A DNA stretch of 64,000 nucleotides, taken from assembly GCA_002748735.1 (NCBI GenBank), contig PDTC01000017.1, positions 1-64,000 on the forward strand, read 5' to 3'. Below, one piece after another: positions 1 through 9,322 of the stretch. Position 1 is the first letter of the stretch; each line of letters begins with the position of its first letter. Position numbers and translations under genes: made by a program. Under the pieces are notes generated by a model, which ran no database searches, was not told the DNA's origin, and saw only the letters and a list, made by a program, of their open reading frames with translations. The DNA is from Desulfobulbus propionicus (GTDB taxonomy: Bacteria; Desulfobacterota; Desulfobulbia; Desulfobulbales; Desulfobulbaceae).

Positions 1-2052
1 TCCACGCTTGAGCTGGTATGTCACCCTTTGATCAGTGTAGTCACCATTGTTTGCACTGTAGGGATGATCGACAGTCAACACCATCCTGGAAATGTCCATA
101 CCGGGTTGCGGCAGACCCTCGGTAGCAATGATCCTGTCATCCAACGACAGCCTGGCATTGACGTAGGGGATTGTTTCACCCTTGTAGCCCAAATCGACGA
201 CATATCCGGCAATCCCGTCATACGTAAAGGTGACTTTAGCGTTTTCCGTGTGTGTTCCGATCTGGTCGGCCTTGTATTTGAGTGTGAGGTTACGCGTTGC
301 TCCTGCACCTACATTACCCGTGCCGAATCCGCTAACAGGGGAGAATCGCGCCGAATCACTACCGTTTCGAGTGATATTGGTGATCTTCAGAGTGTAGTCA
401 CCGCTGTTTTTCAACCTGGCTGAACCTTCAAGCGGCACCCCCTGGAAGCTCTGGCCGTAATTAAATCCATACGAACCACTCAAATCAGGAGATTGGGCAA
501 CAAAACCCGATAGATTTACAGTATGTGAAGAGGCCGACTGCCCGGAGAAATAAGAAGAGACAGTCATGCCCTGGTTTTTCTGTCCCCGGCTCACACCTTG
601 TCCGGTCAGGCGAACGACAAAGGTTTTTGAACTGCCGCCGTTGATCGTATAGCTATAAACGCCATCGCCATCAGTATCTCCATCAATGCGATATGGCGTA
701 TTACTGGCCGAGGGGATTGTGAGACGCACAGTTAAACCGGGGTTCCCGGGAGGATTTGAAATCTGACAACTGCGCATACTGGCAGAGCCGCTTTGATTGA
801 TTCGTCCAAAATCCCAGCTGGTGCTACAAAAAACGCCAATGCTGCCAGACTTTGCAGCAACAGCCTTATTTCCTGATAAGGCTACAGGCTGCGGGGCAGC
901 CGGTGATACCACTTTGAGCGTTTCAGGAGTATCTGCATTGAAGAGCATATTGCTGACAGTCTGTTTCTTCAGGTTTGCGGGCACGTCATAGGATATTGCC
1001 AGTTTTTTCCCGGCAATATCAGGGATATTCAGCGTTTCATCCAGTGCCCCGTGCTCAATGCGCACCTTATGAATATATTGGCTAGGAACTTCACTCCAGA
1101 CAGCATCAATGGTATAGGCAAAATCAGGGGTTTCCGGCAAAACATCAAAAGATCGTTGTACAGTGGCATAGTTGCCAAGTATCTGCTCGATGGAATCATT
1201 GGGTCGATTGGCCTGAATGTAATTGATCAGATTGGTTGTATACTCACGGAGTTTTGATCTCAGGGCCGATTCATTGAGATTTTTAATCGAACTACTGTCT
1301 TCGGTGCCGCCAGCGCTACCATTAAGTACTGCCAGATCAAACCCGGAAGCAGTGCCAATATCTATTCCGGCGAGCTTTTCAACTTGTTTGAATGCCGGGT
1401 CAAGATGGTATTCAGTTCCAGTAATACTGGCCCTGACCCAGACACGCCGAACTTCGACGTTATCCCCATGAAAGGTTGCCGGGATGCCGCCATTTGCCAG
1501 GATATGCTCGACCAACACGCTGTTTTCCTCAACACCAAACCAGTGCGCTAAGTCTTGGCCATTACTTGTAAAGGCCGCAGGAATCGTCATCGTGCCATAA
1601 ACAAAATCTGCGCCGAACCCTGATGCTCTGAGTAAGGTGATCAGTAATGCCGCCTGATCAAAATCATTGCCTGCACGATCTAGCAGCGTGACCTCGGGGC
1701 CTTTCAAAAAACCAAAATACGGAACATAGTCAATGTGGTTAACCACATATTCGAAAATACGCATGGGATCATGTTTTAGGCCACGCGCCAGTTCTTTTAT
1801 TTCCGGTATATTCAACGCAGCAGTAAGGTTTGATGCATAGTCCTTTGTCTGTTCAGTCTTTGTCTGATCTTTGAGTATGGCCTCTGCCTGACGGACGCCT
1901 ATTAATTCAGCAGTAGGTTCATACCAGCCCTCTCCCGCGATTTCTGCGAATGCATTATTTGACAAGCCCATGAGACAACCAAAAAGAAAGGCTGTAAAAA
2001 TACACAGGGAACCATGCCTACGATATCCTCGATGTACGATACCCCTCATCAT
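1..2052 (-). CDS. Secreted transglutaminase-like protein (3' end outside window)
   Basis: The frame stays open from about 2052 to the left edge (over 680 codons, no stop), so the C-terminus lies outside the window. It begins with a signal peptide: basic residues, a hydrophobic stretch, then a likely cut after AFA near residue 40. Around residues 95-200 there is a transglutaminase-like core with GNDFDQAALLITLLRASG, then a WVRA segment and LDPAFK. In active enzymes the first motif carries the catalytic Cys and the second a His. Here they read Asp-Phe and Arg, so the fold is probably non-catalytic, as in many RHS-associated relatives. The rest looks like beta-rich Ig-type repeats. The start overlaps the stop of the upstream repeat-protein ORF (ATGATGAG), which suggests one transcript. 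Likely a surface or exported protein. The exact role is unknown. Confidence 0.75.
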   Translation of the reverse strand, partial: MMRGIVHRGYRRHGSLCIFTAFLFGCLMGLSNNAFAEIAGEGWYEPTAELIGVRQAEAILKDQTKTEQTKDYASNLTAALNIPEIKELARGLKHDPMRIFEYVVNHIDYVPYFGFLKGPEVTLLDRAGNDFDQAALLITLLRASGFGADFVYGTMTIPAAFTSNGQDLAHWFGVEENSVLVEHILANGGIPATFHGDNVEVRRVWVRASITGTEYHLDPAFKQVEKLAGIDIGTASGFDLAVLNGSAGGTEDSSSIKNLNESALRSKLREYTTNLINYIQANRPNDSIEQILGNYATVQRSFDVLPETPDFAYTIDAVWSEVPSQYIHKVRIEHGALDETLNIPDIAGKKLAISYDVPANLKKQTVSNMLFNADTPETLKVVSPAAPQPVALSGNKAVAAKSGSIGVFCSTSWDFGRINQSGSASMRSCQISNPPGNPGLTVRLTIPSASNTPYRIDGDTDGDGVYSYTINGGSSKTFVVRLTGQGVSRGQKNQGMTVSSYFSGQSASSHTVNLSGFVAQSPDLSGSYGFNYGQSFQGVPLEGSARLKNSGDYTLKITNITRNGSDSARFSPVSGFGTGNVGAGATRNLTLKYKADQIGTHTENAKVTFTYDGIAGYVVDLGYKGETIPYVNARLSLDDRIIATEGLPQPGMDISRMVLTVDHPYSANNGDYTDQRVTYQLKRG

Positions 2053-3044
2053 TGGGCGGCCTCCTCATCCAGCAAGAGCAAATTCAGTACCGGCATGATA
2101 ACTGCCGGGTTATACACAGTAATAGACACAGTTCCAGTATCTTGACCACCGCGACCATCCTCTACTACATATGTAAAGGTGACTTTTCCGGTAAAACCGC
2201 TGGCTGGGGTAAAATACAGATTATTTCCAGAGCGACTGACTGTTCCTCCTTCACTGGGGTTAGTGGTGAAGGATTTAATATGCAGGGCATCGCGGTCAAC
2301 ATCGGTATCATTTGCCAAGACATTAAGGAGTTTACCTGTATCGATCTTAGTATGAAAATCATCATCTATCGCAATTGGCGGATCATTGGTGAGGTCTTTG
2401 TAAATATTGACGGTAACCGTTGCCTGGCTTGTTAACCCTTGAGAATCACAAATAATGTAGGTAAAGCTATCTGAACCATGATAGTTTATGCCAGGGACAT
2501 ACAACAACTGATCACCCAAAATGGCGACACTCCCATGTGATGCACTGGAAGTGGATTGAATCGTTAAGGGATCTCCTTCTGGGTCGCTATCATTGCTGAG
2601 TACGTTCATTGTTATGGCTATATCTTCGTAGGTTGCGAATTGATCATTACGTGCTGTAGGTGATTCATTCGTGATTAAATAGACCGTTACCTGTCCTGCA
2701 CCTGTCGCTTGCCCATCCGAGACTGTGTAGCCAATGACTTCAGACGTCACACCTGAAGATGGTGTGGCGGTAATCGTTTTCCCGTTATGACTGACTGTTC
2801 CGGTTCCCGAATAATTGATCTGGGTGATGCTTAACGTATCACCATCCAAATCCGTGTCATTGGCGAGAACCGGAATCGTAATAGACTGCCCGACTTTAAC
2901 CCAAACCATCTCATCGGTAATAACCGGGGCAAAATTTTGATCGCTTATCGTTACAGTCACTTGTCCGGTGTCACTGCCGCCATATCCGTCGATGACGGTA
3001 TAGTGAAATACCTCTTGGCAAGGATCAAATCTTGGCAAGTTCAC
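2049..3044 (-). CDS. Cadherin/VCBS-like tandem Ig-repeat protein, 5'-truncated remnant
   Basis: The ORF encodes about three tandem domains of about 90 residues (roughly 35-120, 128-215, 222-310). Each has the signature VLANDTD or VLSNDSD, then a D/S-G-D-x-L strand, and ends with FTYxxxDG. This is the Ca2+-binding cadherin/VCBS-type Ig module of large bacterial adhesins. The protein has no signal peptide and starts in the middle of such a domain (VFHYTVIDGYGG). The bases just upstream (from about 3011, opposite strand) code for an IS1380 transposase. The natural 5' end has therefore been removed by an insertion or deletion, and the first 10 or so residues are probably transposon-derived. Whether the remnant is expressed is doubtful. 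It would be translationally coupled to the transglutaminase-like gene that overlaps its stop. Confidence 0.7.
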   Translation of the reverse strand: MNLPRFDPCQEVFHYTVIDGYGGSDTGQVTVTISDQNFAPVITDEMVWVKVGQSITIPVLANDTDLDGDTLSITQINYSGTGTVSHNGKTITATPSSGVTSEVIGYTVSDGQATGAGQVTVYLITNESPTARNDQFATYEDIAITMNVLSNDSDPEGDPLTIQSTSSASHGSVAILGDQLLYVPGINYHGSDSFTYIICDSQGLTSQATVTVNIYKDLTNDPPIAIDDDFHTKIDTGKLLNVLANDTDVDRDALHIKSFTTNPSEGGTVSRSGNNLYFTPASGFTGKVTFTYVVEDGRGGQDTGTVSITVYNPAVIMPVLNLLLLDEEAAQ

Positions 3045-3500
3045 CTACTCTTTGCCGGTTTGAAAACAGTATGGGAAGAAAAGAAGCTGTCGCCATCCAT
3101 GAAGTTCTGGTCGATAATCAGCAAGCAGCAGAATCATATCTTCAAAGTAAAGAGAAACAGCGTCTTTTTATTGCTATGAGCTATGCAGCAGGGATCTGGG
3201 ACAGGGAACGCAGAGTCATTGTTAAAGCAGAATATAGTCGAAGAGGCAACAATCCTCGTTATGTTGTCACCAGCCTGTCAGGTAGCGAGCAAAATCTTTA
3301 TGACAAGCTCTACTGTGTCCGAGGAGATATGGGGAATTGCATCAAGGAACAGCAGCTTTGTTTGTTTGCTGATCGTACCAGTGCCACTATTGGTGGCCCA
3401 ATCAATTCCGCCTGTTGTTATCCAGTATCGCTTATGTGCTGCTGGAAGCCATTCGGCGTCAGTGTCTTGTAACTGGCTGCATCTGCCGACAACAACACCG
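3011..3500 (+). pseudogene. IS1380-family transposase remnant
   Basis: One frame reads LASSPTLCRFENS (about 3032-3070), the conserved N-terminal block of IS1380 transposases. It continues into AGIWDRERRVIVKAE, NNPRYVVTSLSG, YCVRGDMGNCIKEQQL and ADRTS (to about 3388), the C-terminal block. A one-base frameshift near 3388 then moves to a frame reading CHYWWPNQFRLLLSSIAYVL. The middle of the transposase, with the catalytic acidic residues, is missing between the two blocks, and no start or inverted repeat is visible. It is therefore a dead, internally deleted element. It abuts the truncated adhesin-repeat gene on the other strand. Assignment rests on recognising conserved family blocks and is fairly secure. 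Confidence 0.75.
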
Positions 3501-3704
3501 AAAACCCTGACAACAGTCATGGGGCTCTCACCTTATCCATCCCTGTTTTGCAGGGGTGATTACCAGAGATGCATCGACATTCGATCCTGCTGGACAGGAG
3601 AAAAAATTTTCACTAAACTCCGGAAAACGTAGCCAACGCATCAGGACAGTGATGCGTTCTTTTGGAAAAGGGGGTTCCCCACACAACACCATCGGCATTA
3701 CACC

Positions 3705-4202
3705 ATGAAAACGACGGCACATCGAATCAGCCTTGCGGTACTTCTGTTTTTCACTGTTCTCCCCGGACAAAGCGCTGGTATAGAGGCCTTGAAAAAATGG
3801 GTACGGCAGACCGTATATGTTCCCCTCTACTCCCATATTTATGCAGACGAACGCTACCGCGACAAACCTTTTCTCCTCACCGCGACCCTGTCCGTGCGTA
3901 ATACTGACCCGGATACAGCACTCACCCTCCTCGAAGTCAACTACCATGATTCCAACGGCAAGTTGTTACAGGCATATCTCGACAGCCCGATTACCATCGG
4001 TCCGCTGGGATCCACACGCTACATTGTCCAGGAATCAGAAACCAAAGGTGGTTCAGGCGCCAAGTTCCTGGTACGCTGGCAGGCTGCCACAGGTGTCACC
4101 GAGCCTATTATTGAATCGATCATGATTGGCACAAAGATGCAGCAGGGGATCAGCTTTGTCTCCAGGGGCAGGGTCATCAAAGGCCGGTATCTCGATAAGT
4201 AA
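3705..4202 (+). CDS. DUF3124 family secreted protein
   Basis: 165 residues with an N-terminal signal peptide (about 1-24, hydrophobic, ending QSAG). The mature part matches the DUF3124 pattern: VYVPLYSHIYADERYRDKPF, LTATLSVRNTD, an acidic segment with a PLGSTRYIV block, then GGSGAKFLVRW and finally IMIGTKMQQGISFVSRGR. The function of this family is not known. The length is normal and the ORF is complete. It stands alone on the plus strand between the IS remnant and the convergent ABC exporter operon. No strong ribosome binding site is seen before the ATG. The region before it (3500-3704) shows nothing recognisable. Confidence 0.75.
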   Translation: MKTTAHRISLAVLLFFTVLPGQSAGIEALKKWVRQTVYVPLYSHIYADERYRDKPFLLTATLSVRNTDPDTALTLLEVNYHDSNGKLLQAYLDSPITIGPLGSTRYIVQESETKGGSGAKFLVRWQAATGVTEPIIESIMIGTKMQQGISFVSRGRVIKGRYLDK

Positions 4203-4541
4203 GAGGGTAGTATCGCGGTGCGGCCTTGCCAAGAAGTACGCCACCTGTACCGCTCTTCACGGGCAGGTGACCGATACGTCCAGGAGAAACTTCAAGGGCA
4301 AACGGGCGCGGACACAGCACCCTTGAGGAAAAACAAGGGCTCCAGCAGGCATCAAGGCTCAGCGTCGGACAATGCTGACAGACCCTTCCATGGCCCGGGC
4401 AATCTCTTCTGCGGCCTCGCGGCAAGCTCTCGCGATCAGACCGGTTACCTCTATTTTGACGTACTGGCAGCCTGACAGATTCAGGATGTAATGGGGTGCT
4501 TTGTATTACAATCCGCAGAGATACTGGCCTCCAGATCATAG
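4203..4541. other. Intergenic stretch with a possible decayed small gene
   Basis: No complete gene is convincing here. On the minus strand a short open stretch ends at a TGA at 4359-4361 and reads coding-like (SGCQYVKIEVTGLIARAC, then REAAEEIARAMEGSVSIVRR) with GC-rich third positions, but it has no start codon. The preceding coding-like segment lies one frame away (ALDYDLEASISADCNTKHP), with a possible TTG or GTG start overlapping the end of the ABC gene. This could be a frameshifted small gene or chance. An 11-bp inverted repeat (cagcctgacag at 4468-4478, ctgtcaggctg at 4558-4568) brackets this stretch. It may act in transcription termination but lacks a T-run. Confidence 0.25.
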
Positions 4542-6401
4542 TCAAGAGCCAATAACACTGTCAGGCTGTTCTCCGACAAAACTGTTTTCTGTTACTGCCG
4601 GAGCCATTTTCTTCATATCGAGCTGTACCAGATGACGGTACACTGTACCTTCGCTCATGAGTTGTTCGTGGCTGCCCTCTTCAACTATCCGTCCCTTATC
4701 CATAACGATGATCCGGTCTGCCCGACGAATGGTGGACAGCCTGTGCGCGATAATAATGGAGGTTCGCTGATGACGCACAGCTTCGAGCGCCTTCTCCAGC
4801 ATGTTTTCCGAGCGGGTATCCACGGCCGCAGTGGCCTCGTCCAGCACCATGATACCAGGGCTACGGTACAGAGCCCGGGCAAAGGCCAGCAGCTGATTTT
4901 CACCGACCGAAAGTTTCCGGCCACCCTCACCGATCACGGTATCAAGGCCATCTGGCAGGTCGTCAACTATCTGCGCCAGCCCGGTCTCCCGACAGACCCT
5001 GTCGAGCCGCTGAGCGTCAACAGGCAAATCCAGGGTAATATTGGCGCCGATGGTATCGGGCAGCAGAAAGACATCCTGCATGATCACCGTCACCCGGCGG
5101 CGCAACTGATCGAGGGGGTAACTGGTCAGGGGGTGGTCGTCAAGGTAAATTCTTCCCTGATCAGGGTCATGAAATCGGATCAACAGGTTCGCCAAGGTGG
5201 TTTTTCCTGAGCCGGTTGCCCCGACCAGCGCCAGTGTTTCTCCAGCATTGACCTTTAAGGTAATGTTTTCCACCACCGGCTGCCCGGCCTGGTAGGCAAA
5301 ACTCACCCCTTCAAAACACACGGTTGCGGCGCCTTCGTTACTGTCGCCCGGCAAGTGCGCTTGCCCGGCCTCACGGATACCCGGTTCTTCATCAAGGAGT
5401 TCAAAAATTCGCTCTGCAGAGGCAACGGCAGACTGGACAATGGAATACTTCTGCGACAGTTCTCGCAGTGGCTGAAAAAAAAGCCGCATATAGGTGATAA
5501 ATGCTACCAGCTCACCCAGGGTGAGTTGCTCGCGAATCACCTCACCACCACCATACCAGATGATCAGGGCGACAGCCGCTGAGCTCATAAGCTCGGTCAT
5601 GGGCATAAACAGGCCAAACAGCCTGATCTGCTCCAGAGTTCGGCGCAGGTACTCTTTGCTCTGCGCCGCATACTCCTCCATGGTTGTCTGCTCCTGACCA
5701 AAGGCCTGAAGGACAACCATTCCGCCCATGGATTCGGAAAATATCGAGTTGAGTTTGGCAAGCTGGGTACGAATGCGGCGAAACCGCTCCCGCGCCAGCC
5801 GGGAAAAAAGGACGGTGACCACTACTGCCAGCGGAATAAAAACTGCCATGACCAGCGCCAGTTTCGGGTTCATGATCGCCAGTGCCACAAAAACTCCGCC
5901 CATACGCAGCAGATCGTTGAACAGCGTCACCATGATAGAGGTGAACATCTCGTTCATGTTCTGAATATCATTGGTGAGCCTGGTAACCAGTCGCCCCACC
6001 GGTTGTTCGTGGAAAAAGATCACGTCCAGCCGCAGCAGCTGCGCAAAAAGGGCCTGACGCAGGGCGTGCATAACCGACTGACCGATGAGCTCCAGCAGGA
6101 CCACCTGGATAAAGGTGAGACAGAATACCGTCACCACCAGGAGACCATACCCCAGAGCCACGCTCCCCAGCGTCCTGAGCCGTTCGGCCGTGGCCACCGT
6201 ATCAGCGGTGACAGCGTGATCAATGCCCAGTTGAAGAAGCCTGGGCAGCAGCAGCATCCCTGCAGTGATCAGTAACGACAGCAAAACGGCCAGCAGCAGT
6301 TTGATATCGTGGGGTCGGCAGAATCCGAAAATACGTGCCCAGAGTCTGAGATCGCCAATGGAGTTCACCTGTCCCTCTTCCGAGTAGCCGTAATTATCCA
6401 T
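4542..6401 (-). CDS. ABC exporter subunit, MdlB/LmrD-like (transmembrane + ATPase)
   Basis: Half-transporter of about 619 residues with an N-terminal six-helix membrane domain and a C-terminal ATPase. The ATPase has Walker A GATGSGKTT, signature LSVGENQ (non-canonical for LSGGQ), Walker B IMVLDEATAAVD with the catalytic Glu, and an IAHRLST switch His. I chose the ATG at 6401 (MDNYGYSEEG), not the longer frame to 6512. It overlaps the stop of the upstream half-transporter by 8 bp, as in coupled pairs. With the 6394-8157 gene it forms a heterodimer: this subunit supplies the intact Walker B, while the other supplies the intact signature. Such pairs (BmrCD, LmrCD, TM287/288) export drugs or lipids. 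The substrate here is unknown. Confidence 0.85.
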   Translation of the reverse strand: MDNYGYSEEGQVNSIGDLRLWARIFGFCRPHDIKLLLAVLLSLLITAGMLLLPRLLQLGIDHAVTADTVATAERLRTLGSVALGYGLLVVTVFCLTFIQVVLLELIGQSVMHALRQALFAQLLRLDVIFFHEQPVGRLVTRLTNDIQNMNEMFTSIMVTLFNDLLRMGGVFVALAIMNPKLALVMAVFIPLAVVVTVLFSRLARERFRRIRTQLAKLNSIFSESMGGMVVLQAFGQEQTTMEEYAAQSKEYLRRTLEQIRLFGLFMPMTELMSSAAVALIIWYGGGEVIREQLTLGELVAFITYMRLFFQPLRELSQKYSIVQSAVASAERIFELLDEEPGIREAGQAHLPGDSNEGAATVCFEGVSFAYQAGQPVVENITLKVNAGETLALVGATGSGKTTLANLLIRFHDPDQGRIYLDDHPLTSYPLDQLRRRVTVIMQDVFLLPDTIGANITLDLPVDAQRLDRVCRETGLAQIVDDLPDGLDTVIGEGGRKLSVGENQLLAFARALYRSPGIMVLDEATAAVDTRSENMLEKALEAVRHQRTSIIIAHRLSTIRRADRIIVMDKGRIVEEGSHEQLMSEGTVYRHLVQLDMKKMAPAVTENSFVGEQPDSVIGS

Positions 6402-8157
6402 GGCGCTCCTGTTTCTCCAGCATGGCCTGGTAGAACTCGTTGTCAAGAAGATCTTCATGGCCGCCGCTGGCAACGACCCTGCCCTGGTCGACAATGATGA
6501 TGCGATCAGCACGCCTCAGAACATTTATCCGGTGGGAGACAATAAGGATAACCTCTGCCGCTGCACCTTGAACCAGGGCGTCAAGAACCTGCTGTTCAGT
6601 TGCGACGTCAAGCGCGGAAAGGCCATCGTCAATTATCAGGATCCGCCGGCCGCTCAGGATGGCCCTGGCCAGGGCGACCCGTTGCTTCTGGCCGCCGGAA
6701 AGCCTGACGCCACGCTCGCCGATACGTGCTTCATAGCCGTCGGGAAAGGCCATGATCTCGGCATCAACGGCGGCCAGCCTCGCAGCCTGACGAACCTCCT
6801 CAAGGCTGGCATCAGGCCTGGCCATCGCGATATTGCGGCGGATGGAAGCAGAAAAAAGCAGCGGCTCCTGGCTGACAAAGGCGATATGGGTACGAATCCG
6901 GGCAGGATCAACCTGATTGACATCAATTCCCTGGATAAACAGCCGCTGGTCAGGCACCGGGTACATCCTCAGCAGCAGTTTACACAGACTTGATTTTCCT
7001 GCACCCGTAGGCCCGGTAATCCCAAGAATACCTGGAGCAATGGCCAGATCGATCCGATCGAGTACCCGCTTGTCGACGCCTGGATAGGAAAAACTCAACT
7101 GTTGACAAACAATGCAGGGCGACGTGAGCGGCAGGGGAATATCGCTGATGCCTGTGGAATGCACCAGAGGACGCTCCTGCAAAAGGTCGTCAATACGACC
7201 CAGAGAGGTGAGGCCGCGCTGTGCCAGGCTGGTGACCCAGCCCACAGCCATCATCGGCCATATCAGCATGTTCAGGTAGGCAATAAAGGCGACAAAATCA
7301 CCCAGGGTAATCTGGCTGTCGATCACCAGACGACCACCAACAGACAAGACGATGAGCATACCCAGGCTGCCTGCCATGGTAGCGGCAGGGAAGATCAGTC
7401 CCTGTACCGAGGCCACCCGCAGATTTGCCCGGACATAACGGCGCCCGAGGAGATCAAAAGCGCCGAGTTGCAGTGATTCAAGGGTGTAGGCCTTGATCAG
7501 GCGGATCGAGGTGATCGCGGCACGGCTGAACTCGGTCAGCTCGGAAAACAGCCCCTGCACCTGGAGAAAACGTTTATGCATCCTGGCGGCAAGCACCCGG
7601 GTAGCCAAGGCAAGAAAAGGCATGGGGGCAAGTGCCATGATGGTCAGCCGCAAATTGATGGCAGCCATGAACCCGATGGCGGCAAGAGAGATGACCAAGG
7701 CATCAGTTGCGGCAACCATGCCCATCCCAAAGGCCAGCTGTACGGAGGCCAGATCATTGGAGGAGTGTGCCATCAGGTCGCCGGTGGTACGGCGGTCAAA
7801 AAAAGGCTGATCCATGCCGAGAAGGTGCTGGTAAATACGATCCCGCAGATTTTTTTCAAGGATGCGGGAAAAGCCAATGATCAAGTAACGCCAGCAAAAA
7901 CGGAACAGGGCCATCCCCAAGGCTGCGGCGAGGATACCGGCACCTATCCAGAGGAGTGTTTTCCCGTTGATACAGCGGCTTTCCAGGCCGTCAACAGCCA
8001 GCTTGATCAACCGGGGAACGGTCAGCTGCAGGGCATCAACCAATAGCAGGGCGGTGAATCCCAGGGCCAGTCGATACCGGTGTTCACGGAAGACCGGAAT
8101 CACCAGTCCCAGCAGATGGCGAGCATTTTTCACGACACTGGACGACGGTGCACTCAT
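6394..8157 (-). CDS. ABC exporter subunit, MdlA/LmrC-like (degenerate Walker B)
   Basis: 587-residue half-transporter: six predicted membrane helices, then an ATPase with Walker A GPTGAGKSS, canonical signature LSGGQKQRVALARA and Walker B ILIIDDGLSALD. The Glu that normally follows the Walker B Asp is replaced by Asp, and the switch is VSHRINVLRR. This is the degenerate-site pattern of heterodimeric exporters, complementary to the LSVGE signature of the partner downstream. The ATG overlaps the stop of the J-domain gene (ATGA, 8154-8157) and its own stop overlaps the partner's start. The three genes therefore form one operon read leftward. It acts in the inner membrane as an exporter of unknown substrate. 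Confidence 0.85.
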   Translation of the reverse strand: MSAPSSSVVKNARHLLGLVIPVFREHRYRLALGFTALLLVDALQLTVPRLIKLAVDGLESRCINGKTLLWIGAGILAAALGMALFRFCWRYLIIGFSRILEKNLRDRIYQHLLGMDQPFFDRRTTGDLMAHSSNDLASVQLAFGMGMVAATDALVISLAAIGFMAAINLRLTIMALAPMPFLALATRVLAARMHKRFLQVQGLFSELTEFSRAAITSIRLIKAYTLESLQLGAFDLLGRRYVRANLRVASVQGLIFPAATMAGSLGMLIVLSVGGRLVIDSQITLGDFVAFIAYLNMLIWPMMAVGWVTSLAQRGLTSLGRIDDLLQERPLVHSTGISDIPLPLTSPCIVCQQLSFSYPGVDKRVLDRIDLAIAPGILGITGPTGAGKSSLCKLLLRMYPVPDQRLFIQGIDVNQVDPARIRTHIAFVSQEPLLFSASIRRNIAMARPDASLEEVRQAARLAAVDAEIMAFPDGYEARIGERGVRLSGGQKQRVALARAILSGRRILIIDDGLSALDVATEQQVLDALVQGAAAEVILIVSHRINVLRRADRIIIVDQGRVVASGGHEDLLDNEFYQAMLEKQERHG

Positions 8158-9152
8158 GAGTGATTGCGCAGCAGTACGTTATAGGCCCTGGTCAGGGCAA
8201 TGAACTGATCGTGATCACCCCCGTGGTCGGGATGTACCCTTTTGGCCCGTTTGCGATACAGCCTGTTCAACTGTTCGCGGCTCATGTCCTGGTAGGCATG
8301 AAGATCAAGGTGAAACAGCTGTAAGGCCTCCTGGATGGACATACTGACCGGTCGGTGCTGCCTGGCACTTTCGTGATGGAAGAAAAAACGGTGCCGGTTG
8401 CCACGCGGATCAGAGGAGGACTGCAGATAATCGAAGTAGATTACCAGGTAGCGGCGCAAATACAAAGGTAGTACCGCTTGACGCTGAAACCCCCGCCAGA
8501 GTTCACGGTCCTGGTCGAGCTCACAAACGCTTTTCAGCAGGGCATCGTCCATCTGTTCCTGGCCGGCACACTCCAGGGCAATCCGTGGATTCATGCCATG
8601 AAGATGCCTGTACAGATCAAAGGCAACAAAAAAATAGGCCCTGAGGTCAAAGGGTCGCAGCACCTGCTCGCGCGCGAGGATATACTGTTCAATCTCATCC
8701 CGGGACTTGTTGAGCAGCACCCGGTACACAGGCTGGGCCCGGTCCATACGGCGCAGATCAAGCTGGGCAAACCGAAGAAAAAACAGGCGGCGGCGATCAA
8801 AGACATGGGTTTCATCGAGAATCCTTTGCCTGGCTTCTCGGTCCATGGGCTTCCAGTGCCGCTGGCAGCCTCGCTCACGAAAATGCGCCAACCTGGCCTT
8901 AAGTTCCGGTTCGACAAAGGGAAACAGGATATCATCGAGCCGGTCATAGCTGTGTTCGACACCCAGAGCCCTCAACCGGTCCACCAGGGTTTCGTCAAGC
9001 TCATAACTGAGCCCTCCCTGGTAGTGGATGTACACGGAGGGATCTTCACCGAGATCAGCAAGATCCCGGCAGGTCCAGTTGTCCGCATCCCGCACAGATT
9101 CCCGCAACAGATAATGGTAGCGGTTATTTACGATTAGCCGGGCTAGGTACAT
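8154..9152 (-). CDS. J-domain protein with a large uncharacterised N-terminal region
   Basis: 332 residues. The last 50 or so form a J domain: helix II basic residues (LNRLYRKRAKRV), the HPD motif needed to stimulate Hsp70 (DnaK), then helix III (FIALTRAYNVLL). The first 270 residues have no domain I recognise. They are rich in Arg, Tyr and acidic residues, without a signal peptide or membrane helix. It is therefore a cytosolic co-chaperone-like protein that recruits DnaK to an unknown client. It is first in the operon with the ABC exporter (4-bp ATGA overlap), so its client may be the exporter or its cargo. That link is inference. The ATG at 9152 is the only reasonable start seen. Confidence 0.75.
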   Translation of the reverse strand: MYLARLIVNNRYHYLLRESVRDADNWTCRDLADLGEDPSVYIHYQGGLSYELDETLVDRLRALGVEHSYDRLDDILFPFVEPELKARLAHFRERGCQRHWKPMDREARQRILDETHVFDRRRLFFLRFAQLDLRRMDRAQPVYRVLLNKSRDEIEQYILAREQVLRPFDLRAYFFVAFDLYRHLHGMNPRIALECAGQEQMDDALLKSVCELDQDRELWRGFQRQAVLPLYLRRYLVIYFDYLQSSSDPRGNRHRFFFHHESARQHRPVSMSIQEALQLFHLDLHAYQDMSREQLNRLYRKRAKRVHPDHGGDHDQFIALTRAYNVLLRNHS

Positions 9153-9322
9153 ACGTCAGGTGCATGTTCATTTTTTCTCAAAAGTGGTAACTGCAGAATT
9201 TCGTTCAAGGTAAAATCTGCGCCAGGTATCCTCGCTTACTTGATCCTTGGGCCAGGATCATGGCCGGCGAAAACATTTACCATAAACAGACATGAATATC
9301 TTGAAGATAAACTTCAGGGCAT
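9153..9322. other. Intergenic region upstream of the J-domain operon
   Basis: 170 bp with no ORF of note. It contains small inverted repeats (ggccaggatcatggcc around 9250-9265) and presumably the leftward promoter of the J-domain/ABC operon. No convincing -35/-10 pair was found. Confidence 0.3.
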
